In this document: piece by piece, positions 9,157-16,943 of the stretch
Layout: every line of letters begins with the position of its first letter
Numbering within the stretch: position 1 is the stretch's first letter
NCBI RefSeq assembly: GCF_009733815.1
Contig: NZ_WNXY01000013.1
Span: 62,001 to 126,000 of the forward strand
Direction: 5' to 3'
Length of the DNA stretch: 64,000 nt
From: Pseudactinotalea suaedae
Lineage (GTDB): Bacteria > Actinomycetota > Actinomycetes > Actinomycetales > Beutenbergiaceae
Notes under the pieces: generated by a model
What the model was told of the DNA's origin: nothing
Databases searched by the model: none
Seen by the model: only the letters and a program-made list of their open reading frames with translations
Made by a program: the position numbers and the translations under genes

Positions 9157-9204
9157 TTGCGTCATACGTTCGGTGGTGGGGGTTGCTCACGATGCATGAC
9201 GCTA
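9157..9204 (+). repeat. 48-bp palindromic repeat, copy 2 (right arm degenerate)
   Basis: The left arm 9157-9169 is identical to copy 1, and the loop again starts TCGGTGG and is 22 nt long. The right arm 9192-9204 matches the consensus at 10 of 13 positions. Its last three bases (CTA on this strand) are the TAG stop codon of the DUF559 gene on the other strand; the consensus CAA there would read as a leucine codon. Confidence 0.85.
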
Positions 9205-10179
9205 CGCGATTCGCCCGAGAGCCCCCCGGATCTGGGCGAAGAACGCGTCGGGCTGCAGTCGGAGACCGAGCAGCGGAAGCCTCAGCACCGTGTCGCTCTC
9301 GAGCGTCAGGAAGTTCTGGCGCAGTGCGTCACCCACGACGTTCTCCGCCCACGTGTGGTGGATGCCGTCAATCTCGACCACGACGCTGTGCGCGTCCCAG
9401 TAGACGTCGAGGTAGTAGCGGCCGCGGTTGTCCTGCCGCAACACCTGCCGGTCAGGTCGAGGTAGTTCTCGACGGCGGCACTCCTTGGCGAAGTCGAGCT
9501 CGCCGAGCGCTCGGGCGCCGTCGAGGATGTCGTTGACGATCTCCGACAGGGGAACGCGGCGGCGATGGCGCTTCACGCGGAGCAGCTCGAGACCGAGATC
9601 GTTCGGGTGCACCAGCCCTTGCTGAACGGTGGCGGTCACCAGATAGGCAGCCTCGCGGTCAGTGCGCGCCCAGAGGGCACCCCGGATCGCAGCGACAGGT
9701 GGGCGGCTCCGAGGGATGCCGATGGGCACGATGTCCTCGGCGCACCAACGCCGGGTCTGTCGAATGTCGTAGAAGCGCGTGCGGCGCACCCGGGCGCCTC
9801 GAGGAACGCTGACGCGGACGCGTTCCTGCTCGAAGCGCCTCAGGCCGTCAGCAATCAGCGCCGACGCGCCGTCGAGGTGTGCGCGGGGACCGCCTTGCAG
9901 GACCGCGGCCCAGGCGTGCCCGACGGCACTCACGTCGCTGCTGTTGTGCAACGCGACAGCTTGGTCGCTCAACACCTGCCATCGACGCGCCCTGATCTCT
10001 CCGGCGATCTCCCATCGGGTCAACCCGCATGCGTACAGCTGTGGCCGTGAGAGCACATCACCTTGTTGCCGTCCCAGCTGACGAGCGCGTCGGAGCCGCT
10101 CATCGGAGGGTTCCAGGGCGCGCGGCATGGCGTCGATCGTGGTCCGGTTGGCCCGCCGCGCGCATGCCCCGGACGACAT
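9202..10179 (-). CDS. AbiEi-like winged-helix plus DUF559 endonuclease-fold protein
   Basis: This 325-residue cytoplasmic protein has two parts. Residues about 36-75 look like the winged-helix domain of AbiEi-type antitoxins (GDVLSRPQLYACGLTRWEIAG). The C-terminal 100 residues fit the DUF559/Vsr-like endonuclease fold: GELDF (226-230), YYLDVYW with D258, VVVEIDGIHH with E269, D271 and H274-H275, and a basic QNFLTLESDTVLR helix. Such proteins are common orphan genes in actinobacteria and their job is not known; a strand-nicking or repair role is only a family guess. No AbiEii-type toxin lies beside it. The gene is bracketed by four 48-bp palindromes and looks less GC-rich than its neighbours. 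The start is uncertain: ATG at 10179 and ATG at 10128 both lack a clear ribosome site. TTGACG at 10216-10211 could be a -35 element. Confidence 0.75.
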   Translation of the reverse strand: MSSGACARRANRTTIDAMPRALEPSDERLRRARQLGRQQGDVLSRPQLYACGLTRWEIAGEIRARRWQVLSDQAVALHNSSDVSAVGHAWAAVLQGGPRAHLDGASALIADGLRRFEQERVRVSVPRGARVRRTRFYDIRQTRRWCAEDIVPIGIPRSRPPVAAIRGALWARTDREAAYLVTATVQQGLVHPNDLGLELLRVKRHRRRVPLSEIVNDILDGARALGELDFAKECRRRELPRPDRQVLRQDNRGRYYLDVYWDAHSVVVEIDGIHHTWAENVVGDALRQNFLTLESDTVLRLPLLGLRLQPDAFFAQIRGALGRIA

Positions 10180-10229
10180 CCTGTGGATAGAGCACCTGCA
10201 GCAGGGTGCCCGTCAACGAAGGCGAACTC

Positions 10230-10277
10230 TTGCGTCATACGTTGTGTGGCAGTGGTCCCTCACAACGTATGACGCAA
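10230..10277 (+). repeat. 48-bp palindromic repeat, copy 3 (best-paired)
   Basis: This is the most complete copy. The arms match copy 1 (10230-10242 and 10265-10277), and the stem extends inward by four pairs (TGTG/CACA) and outward by one C-G pair, giving 18 uninterrupted pairs around a 14-nt loop. It sits about 50 bp upstream of the start codon of the DUF559 gene, just outside its likely promoter. Confidence 0.9.
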
Positions 10278-10345
10278 GCACGGAGGGGTGCCGATGTCGC
10301 GGCGGGTGATGGGCGGCGCTGCGCGGTACCGCGCTGTGGGGCGCG

Positions 10346-10394
10346 TTGCGTCATACGTTGGGTGGTGGGGGTTCCTCGCGGCGTATGACGTCAA
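10346..10394 (+). repeat. 48-bp palindromic repeat, copy 4 (one-base insertion)
   Basis: The left arm 10346-10358 is identical to the other copies. The right arm 10381-10394 reads GCGTATGACG-T-CAA: one base changed to a wobble partner and one T inserted, so the copy is 49 bp long. It lies 13 bp from the end of cysN, on that gene's downstream side, and so could shape its transcript end. Confidence 0.88.
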
Positions 10395-10407
10395 GCGGGT
10401 GGCGGCG

Positions 10408-11736
10408 TCAGATCTCCCACTCGATGCCGCCGGCGCGACCGGGCTCGCGGGTCATGCCGGCCGCGAGGGTGCCGCCGGAGACCGGGTCGATGAGCACGAA
10501 CGCGCCGCCGCTGCGGGAGGTGCGGTAGTCCTCGAGCGGGAGCGGGCGCGCCAGCCGGAGCGCCACCCGGCCGATGTCGTTGAGGTCGAACGCGCTCGCG
10601 GCGTGCAGCTTGAGCTCGTCGAGGTCGAGACGGCCGTGCAGCTGGGTGACGATCGCCTGCACCGTGGACGAGCCGTGCTTGAGCAGCACGCGCTGGCCAC
10701 CGCGCAGGGGCACCTCGGCGAGCCAGCACAGCATCGCCTCGGCCTCGGTCACGGCAGGCGGGGCATCGGCGGCGGCGGCGATCACGTCACCGCGTGTGAC
10801 GTCGACGTCGTCGGTCAGCCGGATCGTCACCGAGCGGCCGGTGACGGCCTCCGGGAGCTCGCCCGACGGCGTGTCGACGCCGGCGATCCTCGTACGCACG
10901 CCCGAGGGCAGCACCACGACCTCGTCGCCGGGCCGTGCCACGCCCGCACTGATGCGGCCCGCGTAGCCGCGGTACTCGCGGTACTGCTCCTCGAGCGCAG
11001 CCGACTGCGGGCGGATCACGCGCTGCACGCCGAACCGCAGCGACTCCGACAGCACCGCCTCGGCGGGCGGCAGCTGCTCGAGCAGCTCCAGCAGGGCGGG
11101 CCCGTCGTACCAGGGGGTGCGGGTCGAGCGCTCGACGACGTTGTCGCCGGCCAGCGCCGACGTCGGTACCGTCACCACGCGCTCGATGCCGAGCGCCTCG
11201 GCGAGCTCGGTCACCTGCGCGAGCACACCGAGGTAGGTCGCCTCGTCGAAGTCGACCAGGTCGATCTTGTTGACGGCGACCACCACGTGCGGCACCCGCA
11301 GCAGCGAGGCGACCGCGAGGTGGCGGCGGGTCTGGTCGAGCACGCCCTTGCGGACGTCGACCAGCACGAGGATCGCGTCGGCCGTGCTGGCGCCGGTCAC
11401 GGTGTTGCGGGTGTACTGCACGTGGCCGGGGCAGTCGGCGAGGATGAACGCCCGCTCGCCGGTGCTGAAGTACCGGTAGGCGACGTCGATCGTGATCCCC
11501 TGCTCGCGTTCGGCCCGCAGGCCGTCGGTGAGCAGCGCGAGGTCGGCGCCGTCGAGGCCCCGCTCGGCGGAGAGCCGCTCGAGCGCGTCGAGCTGGTCGG
11601 CGAGCACGTTCTTGCTGTCGTGCAGCAGCCGGCCCACGAGGGTGGACTTGCCGTCGTCGACCGATCCCGCGGTGGCGAGCCGGAGCAACGAGGTGGTGCG
11701 GGTGGTCGGCTCGACCACCGCCTGCAGGGTGCTCAT
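10408..11736 (-). CDS. cysN: Sulfate adenylyltransferase subunit 1 (GTPase)
   Basis: CysN is the GTP-hydrolysing subunit that drives formation of adenosine phosphosulfate (APS) by CysD. The 442-residue protein has the EF-Tu-type G domain: GSVDDGKST (G1, residues 24-32), EQGITIDVAYRYF (G2), DCPGH (G3) and NKID (G4), then two beta-barrel domains. It stops after them, so there is no fused APS-kinase (CysC) domain. An in-frame start about 80 codons upstream is rejected because it runs inside cysD; the ATG at 11736 overlaps the cysD stop by one base (TGATG). It is last in the sir-cysH-cysD-cysN operon and acts in the cytoplasm. Confidence 0.96.
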   Translation of the reverse strand: MSTLQAVVEPTTRTTSLLRLATAGSVDDGKSTLVGRLLHDSKNVLADQLDALERLSAERGLDGADLALLTDGLRAEREQGITIDVAYRYFSTGERAFILADCPGHVQYTRNTVTGASTADAILVLVDVRKGVLDQTRRHLAVASLLRVPHVVVAVNKIDLVDFDEATYLGVLAQVTELAEALGIERVVTVPTSALAGDNVVERSTRTPWYDGPALLELLEQLPPAEAVLSESLRFGVQRVIRPQSAALEEQYREYRGYAGRISAGVARPGDEVVVLPSGVRTRIAGVDTPSGELPEAVTGRSVTIRLTDDVDVTRGDVIAAAADAPPAVTEAEAMLCWLAEVPLRGGQRVLLKHGSSTVQAIVTQLHGRLDLDELKLHAASAFDLNDIGRVALRLARPLPLEDYRTSRSGGAFVLIDPVSGGTLAAGMTREPGRAGGIEWEI

Positions 11737-12695
11737 CAGAAGTACCCCTCCTTCTTCCGGTCCTCCATGGCGGCCTCGCTGAGGCGGTCGTCGGCACGGG
11801 TCGCGCCGCGCTCGGTCACGGTGGTCGAGGCGACCTCGACGATCACCTCGGCCGTGGTCGCCGCCTCCGACAGCACGGCGCCCGTACACGAGGCGTCGCC
11901 CACGGTGCGGTAGCGGACCCGGCGCGTCACCACCTCCTCGCGCGGCCGCGGCAGCGAGTGCGGCGTCACCGCGAGCCACATGCCGTCGCGGGCGAACACC
12001 TCACGCTCGTGGGCGTAGTACAGCGGCGGCAGCTCGATGCCCTCGCGCTCGATGTAGCGCCACACGTCGAGCTCGGTCCAGTTGCTCAGCGGGAACACGC
12101 GCACGTGCTCGCCGGGCCGGTGCCGCGGGTTGTAGATGCTCCACAGCTCCGGTCGCTGGTTGCGCGGGTCCCACGCGCCGAAGGCGTCCCGCAGGCTCAC
12201 CACCCGCTCCTTGGCCCGCGACTTCTCCTCGTCACGGCGCGCACCGCCGAACACGGCGTCGAACCGGTGCTCGGTGATCGCGTCCAGCAACGGCTGGGTC
12301 TGCAGCGGGTTCCGGGTGCCGTCGGCCCGCTCGGCCAGCCGGCCGTCGTCGATGTAGTCCTGCACCGAGGCCACCACGAGGCGGATCCCGAGGCGCTCGA
12401 CGGTGCGGTCGCGGAACGCGAGGACCTCCTCGAAGTTGTGCCCGGTGTCCACGTGCATCACCGGGAACGGAACCTTGCCCGGCCAGAACGCCTTGGCCGC
12501 CAGGTGCAGCAGCACCACGGAGTCCTTGCCGCCCGAGAACAGGATCACGGGCCGCTCGAGCTCGCCCACGACCTCCCGGATGATGTGGATCGCCTCGCTC
12601 TCGAGGTGGTCCAGCTGGTCGAAGGTCGTGCCCGACGGCGGGGCCTCCGCTCGCAGGTCGGTCACATCGGTCAGGTGCTCAGAGGTCGTCGTCAC
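11736..12695 (-). CDS. cysD: Sulfate adenylyltransferase subunit 2
   Basis: CysD is the catalytic ATP pyrophosphatase-type subunit making APS from ATP and sulfate with CysN. The 319-residue protein shows the PP-loop FSGGKDS near residue 50, then VMHVDTGHNFEEVLAFRD and FGGARRDEEKSRAKER. It ends in MEDRKKEGYF, the usual CysD C-terminus. The GTG start at 12695 is chosen because it overlaps the cysH stop as GTGA; reading further upstream would run through cysH. Length is as expected for the family. Confidence 0.96.
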   Translation of the reverse strand: MTTTSEHLTDVTDLRAEAPPSGTTFDQLDHLESEAIHIIREVVGELERPVILFSGGKDSVVLLHLAAKAFWPGKVPFPVMHVDTGHNFEEVLAFRDRTVERLGIRLVVASVQDYIDDGRLAERADGTRNPLQTQPLLDAITEHRFDAVFGGARRDEEKSRAKERVVSLRDAFGAWDPRNQRPELWSIYNPRHRPGEHVRVFPLSNWTELDVWRYIEREGIELPPLYYAHEREVFARDGMWLAVTPHSLPRPREEVVTRRVRYRTVGDASCTGAVLSEAATTAEVIVEVASTTVTERGATRADDRLSEAAMEDRKKEGYF

Positions 12696-13432
12696 AGGTG
12701 AATCCCGCACTCGGTCTTCCCCAAGCCGGCCCAGCGGCCCGCCCGGGGGTCCTCGCCCTCGGCCACCCGCCGCGTGCACGGCTTGCACCCGATCGACGGG
12801 TAGCCGTCGGCGAGCAGCGGGTTGACCGGGACCTTGTTGTTCTCGGCGTGCTCGAGCAGCTCGTCGAAGCTCCACGGCGCGACCGGGTTGATCTTGACCA
12901 TGCGGTGGGTCTCGTCCCACTCGACCAGCTGGGCGTTGGCGCGCAGCGCGTTGTCCTCCCGCCGCACCCCGGTCACCCAGGCCTCGTAGCCGGCCAGCGT
13001 GCGCTCGAGCGGGATCACCTTGCGCAGCTGGCAGCACTGGCCGGGGTCGCGCACGAACAGGTCCTTGCCGTACAGCGAGTCCTGCTCGGCCACGGTCTGC
13101 TCGGGCTTGACGTCCACGATGTGCACGTCCTTGACCGCCTCCAGGGCGGCCCGCGTGCCGAGCGTCTCGGCGAAGTGGTAGCCGGTGTCGAGGAACAGCA
13201 CGTCGACACCGGGCCGGGCTGTCGCGGCCAGGTCGACGACGACCGTGTCACCCGCCATCGAGCACGCCACCGCGAGGCGGTCGCCGAACTGCTCGGCCGC
13301 CCAGGCGAGCACCTCCGCCGCGGCCTCGGAACCGCCGTCGGCGAACCGGGCCGCGCCCTCGGCAGCGATCGCGCGGAGCTCGTCCTCGCTGCGCCGGGTC
13401 GGGACGCTGGTCAGGCTCGTCGTGTGGCTCAT
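12692..13432 (-). CDS. cysH: APS reductase (thioredoxin-dependent, 4Fe-4S type)
   Basis: This enzyme reduces activated sulfate to sulfite with thioredoxin. The 246-residue protein carries the PP-loop-like CSMAGDTVV, the two cysteine pairs C133-C134 (PGQCCQLRK) and C216/C219 (GCKPC), and the C-terminal ECGIHL with catalytic C242. The two pairs hold a 4Fe-4S cluster and mark the enzyme as an APS reductase rather than a PAPS reductase. This fits the absence of an APS kinase in the operon. Its ATG overlaps the stop of the sulfite reductase gene by 4 bases, and its own stop overlaps cysD. Confidence 0.95.
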   Translation of the reverse strand: MSHTTSLTSVPTRRSEDELRAIAAEGAARFADGGSEAAAEVLAWAAEQFGDRLAVACSMAGDTVVVDLAATARPGVDVLFLDTGYHFAETLGTRAALEAVKDVHIVDVKPEQTVAEQDSLYGKDLFVRDPGQCCQLRKVIPLERTLAGYEAWVTGVRREDNALRANAQLVEWDETHRMVKINPVAPWSFDELLEHAENNKVPVNPLLADGYPSIGCKPCTRRVAEGEDPRAGRWAGLGKTECGIHL

Positions 13433-15147
13433 CGGAGGGCCTCGTCGTCTGCTCGGTGCGCCCAGACGGCGAACGTCTCGTCGTCCTCGCGGTCCGCGAG
13501 GAAGCGCAGGGTGACCCGTTCGACGTAGTCGGCCAGCTCGTCGGCGGCGACCTTGAGGCCGCGCACGGTGCGTCCGAGACCGGCCTCGTCGCGGTCCTGG
13601 GTGGCGAGCCCGCCACCCAGGTGGACCTGGTAGCCGAACTCGCTGCCGCCGAGCAGCTGGCCCTTCAGCCCGATGTCGGCGGTCTGGATCCGGGCGCAGG
13701 AGTTCTGGCAGCCGTTGATGTTGAGGGCGATCGGGTGCGGCAGGTCGATGCCGGCGAGCCGCTTCTCGAGCTCGGCGATGGCCCGGCTGGCCGTCTCCTT
13801 GGTCTCGACGAAGGCGAGCTTGCAGTACTCGATGCCGGTGCAGGCGATCGTGGAGCGGCGGAACGGGCTGGGTCGGGCGGACAGCCCGACCGCGTCCAGT
13901 CGTGCGATGACCCCCTCGACGTCGGCGGGCGCCACATCCAGGACCAGCAGCTTCTGGTGCGGCGTGAGCCGGACCCGGTACGAGCCCACCGACTCGGCGA
14001 TCTCGACGACGGCGGCGAGCACGTCGCCGCTGACCCGCCCCACCACCGGGGCGACCCCGATGTAGCGCAGCCCGTCCTTCTGCTCACCGACGCCGATGTG
14101 GTCGCCGGGTCCGACCGAGGGTGCGGGTGGCGGGCCGTCCGGCAGCGGCGCGTCCAGGTACTCGGACTCCAGCACGTGCCGGAACTTCTCGGCGCCCCAC
14201 TCGGCGAGCAGGAACTTCAGGCGGGCCTTGGTGCGCTGGCGGCGGTACCCGTAGTCACGGAAGATCTGCACGACGCCGTGCCAGACCTCCGCCGCCCGCT
14301 CCGGCGGCACGAACGTGCCGAGCCGCTCGGCCAGCCGCGGCGCCGTGGACAGACCGCCACCCACCCAGAGGTCGTAACCGGCACCGAGCTCGGGGTGGAT
14401 GACGCCCACGAGCGAGACGTCGTTGATCTCGTGCACCACGTCGAGGCTGGGGTGCCCGGTGATCGCCGACTTGAACTTGCGGGGCAGGTTGGCCAGCTCC
14501 GGGTCGCCGATGAAGCGCTCGGTGATCTCGCGGATCGCCGGGGTCGGATCGATGATCTCGTCGGCGGCGATCCCCGCGAGCGGCGACCCGAGGATCACGC
14601 GGGGGGTGTCGCCGCACGCCTCGGTCGTCTGGAGCCCGACCGCCTCGAGCCGCTCCCAGATCTCGGGGACGTCCTCGATGCGGATCCAGTGCAGCTGGAT
14701 GTTCTGGCGGTCGGAGATGTCCGCGGTGCCGCGTGCGAACGTCTGGGAGATCGTCGCGATCGTGCGCAGCTGGTCGGTGGTGAGCGCTCCGCCGTCGATC
14801 CGGACCCGGAGCATGAAGTACCGGTCCGAGAGCGCGTCGGCCTCCAGCTTGGAGGTGCGCGAGCCGTCGATGCCCTGCTTGCGCTGGGTGTACAGCCCCA
14901 TCCAGCGGAACCGGCCGTGCAGATCGTCGGTCGGGATCGCATCGAAGCCCGCCTGGGCGTAGGTGTCGATGATCCGCTGCCGCACGTTGAGCGGGTTGTC
15001 AGCGGCCTTGAACTCCTCGTTGTGGTTGAGGGGAGCGGTGCCGTCGACGAGCCACTGGCCGTTCGACCGGTCGGCGGCGGGCCCCGACACCCGGGCGCGC
15101 GGCGTCGAGGACGCGCTCGTCTCCTGCGTGGTGGTGGTTCCGGCCAT
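13429..15147 (-). CDS. sir: Ferredoxin-dependent sulfite reductase
   Basis: This 572-residue enzyme reduces sulfite to sulfide in six electron steps, using a 4Fe-4S cluster coupled to sirohaem. The two half-motifs binding the cluster are CTGIEYC (C436, C442) and NGCQNSC (C480, C484). Two ferredoxin-like halves repeat along the chain, with RQNIQLHWI in the first and LTPHQKLLVLDV in the second. Nitrite reductases share this fold; position as first gene of a sulfate-reduction operon decides for sulfite. The ATG at 15147 opens the operon and the 81-bp leader holds a 10-bp direct repeat. Confidence 0.93.
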   Translation of the reverse strand: MAGTTTTQETSASSTPRARVSGPAADRSNGQWLVDGTAPLNHNEEFKAADNPLNVRQRIIDTYAQAGFDAIPTDDLHGRFRWMGLYTQRKQGIDGSRTSKLEADALSDRYFMLRVRIDGGALTTDQLRTIATISQTFARGTADISDRQNIQLHWIRIEDVPEIWERLEAVGLQTTEACGDTPRVILGSPLAGIAADEIIDPTPAIREITERFIGDPELANLPRKFKSAITGHPSLDVVHEINDVSLVGVIHPELGAGYDLWVGGGLSTAPRLAERLGTFVPPERAAEVWHGVVQIFRDYGYRRQRTKARLKFLLAEWGAEKFRHVLESEYLDAPLPDGPPPAPSVGPGDHIGVGEQKDGLRYIGVAPVVGRVSGDVLAAVVEIAESVGSYRVRLTPHQKLLVLDVAPADVEGVIARLDAVGLSARPSPFRRSTIACTGIEYCKLAFVETKETASRAIAELEKRLAGIDLPHPIALNINGCQNSCARIQTADIGLKGQLLGGSEFGYQVHLGGGLATQDRDEAGLGRTVRGLKVAADELADYVERVTLRFLADREDDETFAVWAHRADDEALR

Positions 15148-15149
15148 GC

Positions 15150-15207
15150 GTCCACGATGACCCAGCGGGCTGCGGCGCGGGGGAGGCGTCAGAAAGGGTC
15201 CACGATG
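15150..15207. promoter_or_regulatory. Direct repeat in the sulfur operon leader
   Basis: GTCCACGATG occurs at 15150-15159 and again at 15198-15207, 48 bp apart, in the space just upstream of the sulfite reductase gene. A spaced direct repeat may be a regulator site for the sulfur operon, but the motif is short and I know no matching regulator. Confidence 0.3.
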
Positions 15208-15228
15208 TGGGCGGACCGTTCCCGCGGG

Positions 15229-15933
15229 TCAGTGCGGCGGCAGCTGGCGGCGCGCGGCGGCACCGATCAGGTGCATCATCCAGGCGTCGAGCATCCCGCC
15301 GACGATGCCGCCCACGAACGGCAGCCCCCGCCCCAGCCGGGTGAGGAACCGCTCGCCGACGCCCCGCAGCAGCCGGAACCCGATCGCCTTGTTCACCAGC
15401 ATCAGCGCCGAGGCGGGCAGCCGCTTGAGGGCGAACGAGGCCATCCGACCGGTCGCCGTCGGGATGCCCGCCTTGGCGAGCACGTCCTCGGCGTCGGAGC
15501 GCACCAGCGTCAGCATCACCGCGGTCCGGACCTCGGGCCGGCTGATGTCGTAGCCGCGCAGCGTCGCGACCGCGGCCACCATGCGGGTCGCCTGCACGTA
15601 GAACTCCAGCAGGTTGGCGGGGAGTGCGACCGGCATGGTCACGAACCCGCCCAGGCCCGTGGCGAAACCGCCGACGGCGCCCCACCGGATCGCCGAGCTG
15701 GTCACCGCGTGCACGGCCTTCTCGGTGTTTCCGTCGGCCTGGGCCAGCGCCCGTTCCGCGACGGCGGTCGCCGACCGGAAGGGACCCTTGCCATCGATGC
15801 CCACGGACATGACCATCCGCACGAGACGATCGATCGCTCCGCCGTCGGGCCTGCCCTCACGGGCCTCCTCCAGCGCGGTGCGTGCCTGCACGATCTCGTT
15901 GCGGCTCGGACGGAACTTCTCGAGCATGCCCAT
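15229..15933 (-). CDS. EcsC family protein
   Basis: This 234-residue protein matches the EcsC family, named from the third gene of the Bacillus ecs ABC locus, whose biochemical role is unclear. Glycine-rich amphipathic segments (WGAVGGFATGLGGFVTMPVALPANLLEFYVQATRMVAAVA region, about residues 84-125) and a hydrophobic C-terminal stretch (LPFVGGIVGGMLDAWMMHLIG) suggest peripheral or shallow membrane association. It reads the same way as the sulfur operon but is separated from it by 81 bp; no clear functional link is implied. It diverges from the TauE-type gene. Confidence 0.8.
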   Translation of the reverse strand: MGMLEKFRPSRNEIVQARTALEEAREGRPDGGAIDRLVRMVMSVGIDGKGPFRSATAVAERALAQADGNTEKAVHAVTSSAIRWGAVGGFATGLGGFVTMPVALPANLLEFYVQATRMVAAVATLRGYDISRPEVRTAVMLTLVRSDAEDVLAKAGIPTATGRMASFALKRLPASALMLVNKAIGFRLLRGVGERFLTRLGRGLPFVGGIVGGMLDAWMMHLIGAAARRQLPPH

Positions 15934-16030
15934 GGTGTGTCCTTCCCGAGCTCGGCCGCACGGCGGTGCTGCCCAGTCTTGTACAACGAGCGAGAGAGCG
16001 AGGCGTTCCCGGGACTGTCATGCTGCACGG

Positions 16031-16801
16031 GTGCCGGATCTGTCTCTGCTCGCCTGGGCCGCGCTCGCGATCGGCGCCGTGACGGTCGGCATCAGCAAGA
16101 CGGCGATCCCGGGGGCGAACATCGCCGTCGCGCTGTTCGCGATGGTGCTGCCGGCGAAGCCCTCGACGGCGGCGCTGCTGGTGCTCCTGATCGTCGCCGA
16201 CGTGTTCGCGGTCGTGTTCTACCGCCGCCACGCGGACTGGCGGATCCTGCGGCGTCTGATACCGCCGGTACTCGTGGGGCTGGTGCTGGGGACCATCTTC
16301 CTGTCGCAGGCCTCGGACGCGTTGGTGGGCCGGGTGATCGCGGCGATCCTCATCGGCGTCATCGCGCTCGGGCTCGTGCAGCGACGGCGCGCCGAGCGTC
16401 GCGAGCGGGCGAGCGAGGGGCCGCCGCCGGAGGCCGGGCGCGGGGCGGTGCTCGCCCAGAGCGCGGTCTACGGCAGTCTGGGCGGGTTCACCACGATGGT
16501 CGCCAACGCCGCCGGCCCGGTGATGAGCATGTACTTCCTCGCGGTCCGGCTGCCGATCACGGTGTTCCTCGGGACCTCGGCCTGGTTCTACTTCGTGGTC
16601 AACCTCAGCAAGGTGCCGTTCTCGGTGGGGCTCGGGCTGTTCAGCACCGAGCTGCTGCTGCTCGACCTCGTGCTCGTGCCGTTCGTGGTGATCGGGGCTC
16701 TGGTGGGGCGGCTGATCGTGGACAAGATCAGCCGCCGCGTCTTCGAGTGGACCGTCATCACGCTCAGCATCCTCGGGGCTGTCTACCTCCTGGTGCGCTG
16801 A
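16031..16801 (+). CDS. TauE/SafE family sulfite/anion exporter
   Basis: This 256-residue inner-membrane protein belongs to the TauE/SafE family, which exports sulfite, sulfoacetate or related organosulfur anions. Eight or so hydrophobic segments are visible, with the paired internal repeats typical of the family (GISKTAIPGANIAV near residue 20 and GSLGGFTTMVANAAGP near 150). The GTG at 16031 is chosen: longer upstream readings are hydrophilic and run through the divergent EcsC gene. Proximity to sulfate reduction suggests relief from excess sulfite, an inference from context. Confidence 0.85.
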   Translation: MPDLSLLAWAALAIGAVTVGISKTAIPGANIAVALFAMVLPAKPSTAALLVLLIVADVFAVVFYRRHADWRILRRLIPPVLVGLVLGTIFLSQASDALVGRVIAAILIGVIALGLVQRRRAERRERASEGPPPEAGRGAVLAQSAVYGSLGGFTTMVANAAGPVMSMYFLAVRLPITVFLGTSAWFYFVVNLSKVPFSVGLGLFSTELLLLDLVLVPFVVIGALVGRLIVDKISRRVFEWTVITLSILGAVYLLVR

Positions 16802-16806
16802 CGCAC

Positions 16807-16823
16807 CTCGTCGTGGTGACGAG
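16807..16823 (+). terminator. Small hairpin after TauE-type gene
   Basis: A 6-bp stem CTCGTC/GACGAG with a GTGGT loop begins six bases after the stop codon. No U-tract follows. It may mark the transcript end; the rest of the 142-bp space to the next gene shows nothing I can name. Confidence 0.35.
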
Positions 16824-16943
16824 TCCGCCGCCGCGATGTGGACGTTCGCGTATGTCTGAGCGACGCTCACACATTCCCCGTCCGGGCAGCGGCACCTTGA
16901 ATGGGACGCATGAACACCTCCACGTCCTGGGCCGTGAGCTGAC

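Larger units (their letters stand above)
9072..10394. mobile_element. Putative repeat-bracketed element with AbiEi-like/DUF559 gene
   Basis: Two 48-bp palindromic repeats stand on each side of a single nuclease-fold gene, between the end of a GH35 gene and the end of cysN. The inside looks less GC-rich than its neighbours. The layout is like REP palindromes around their RAYT transposase, but no transposase motif is present and I see no target-site duplication. Treating it as one transferred unit is an inference from the arrangement alone. Confidence 0.35.

Noticed and set aside
9202-10179. Type IV toxin-antitoxin system (AbiEi/AbiEii)
   Set aside because: Only the AbiEi-like winged helix is present; no AbiEii-type nucleotidyltransferase is adjacent.
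9072-10394. CRISPR array from the four repeats
   Set aside because: Spacing is irregular (85, 1073 and 116 bp between starts) and a full gene separates them; no cas genes.
9072-10394. Insertion sequence
   Set aside because: No transposase motif, no terminal inverted repeats in opposite orientation at the outer ends and no target-site duplication visible.
15148-15228. SAM or other sulfur riboswitch ahead of sir
   Set aside because: The leader is too short and shows no recognisable paired core.
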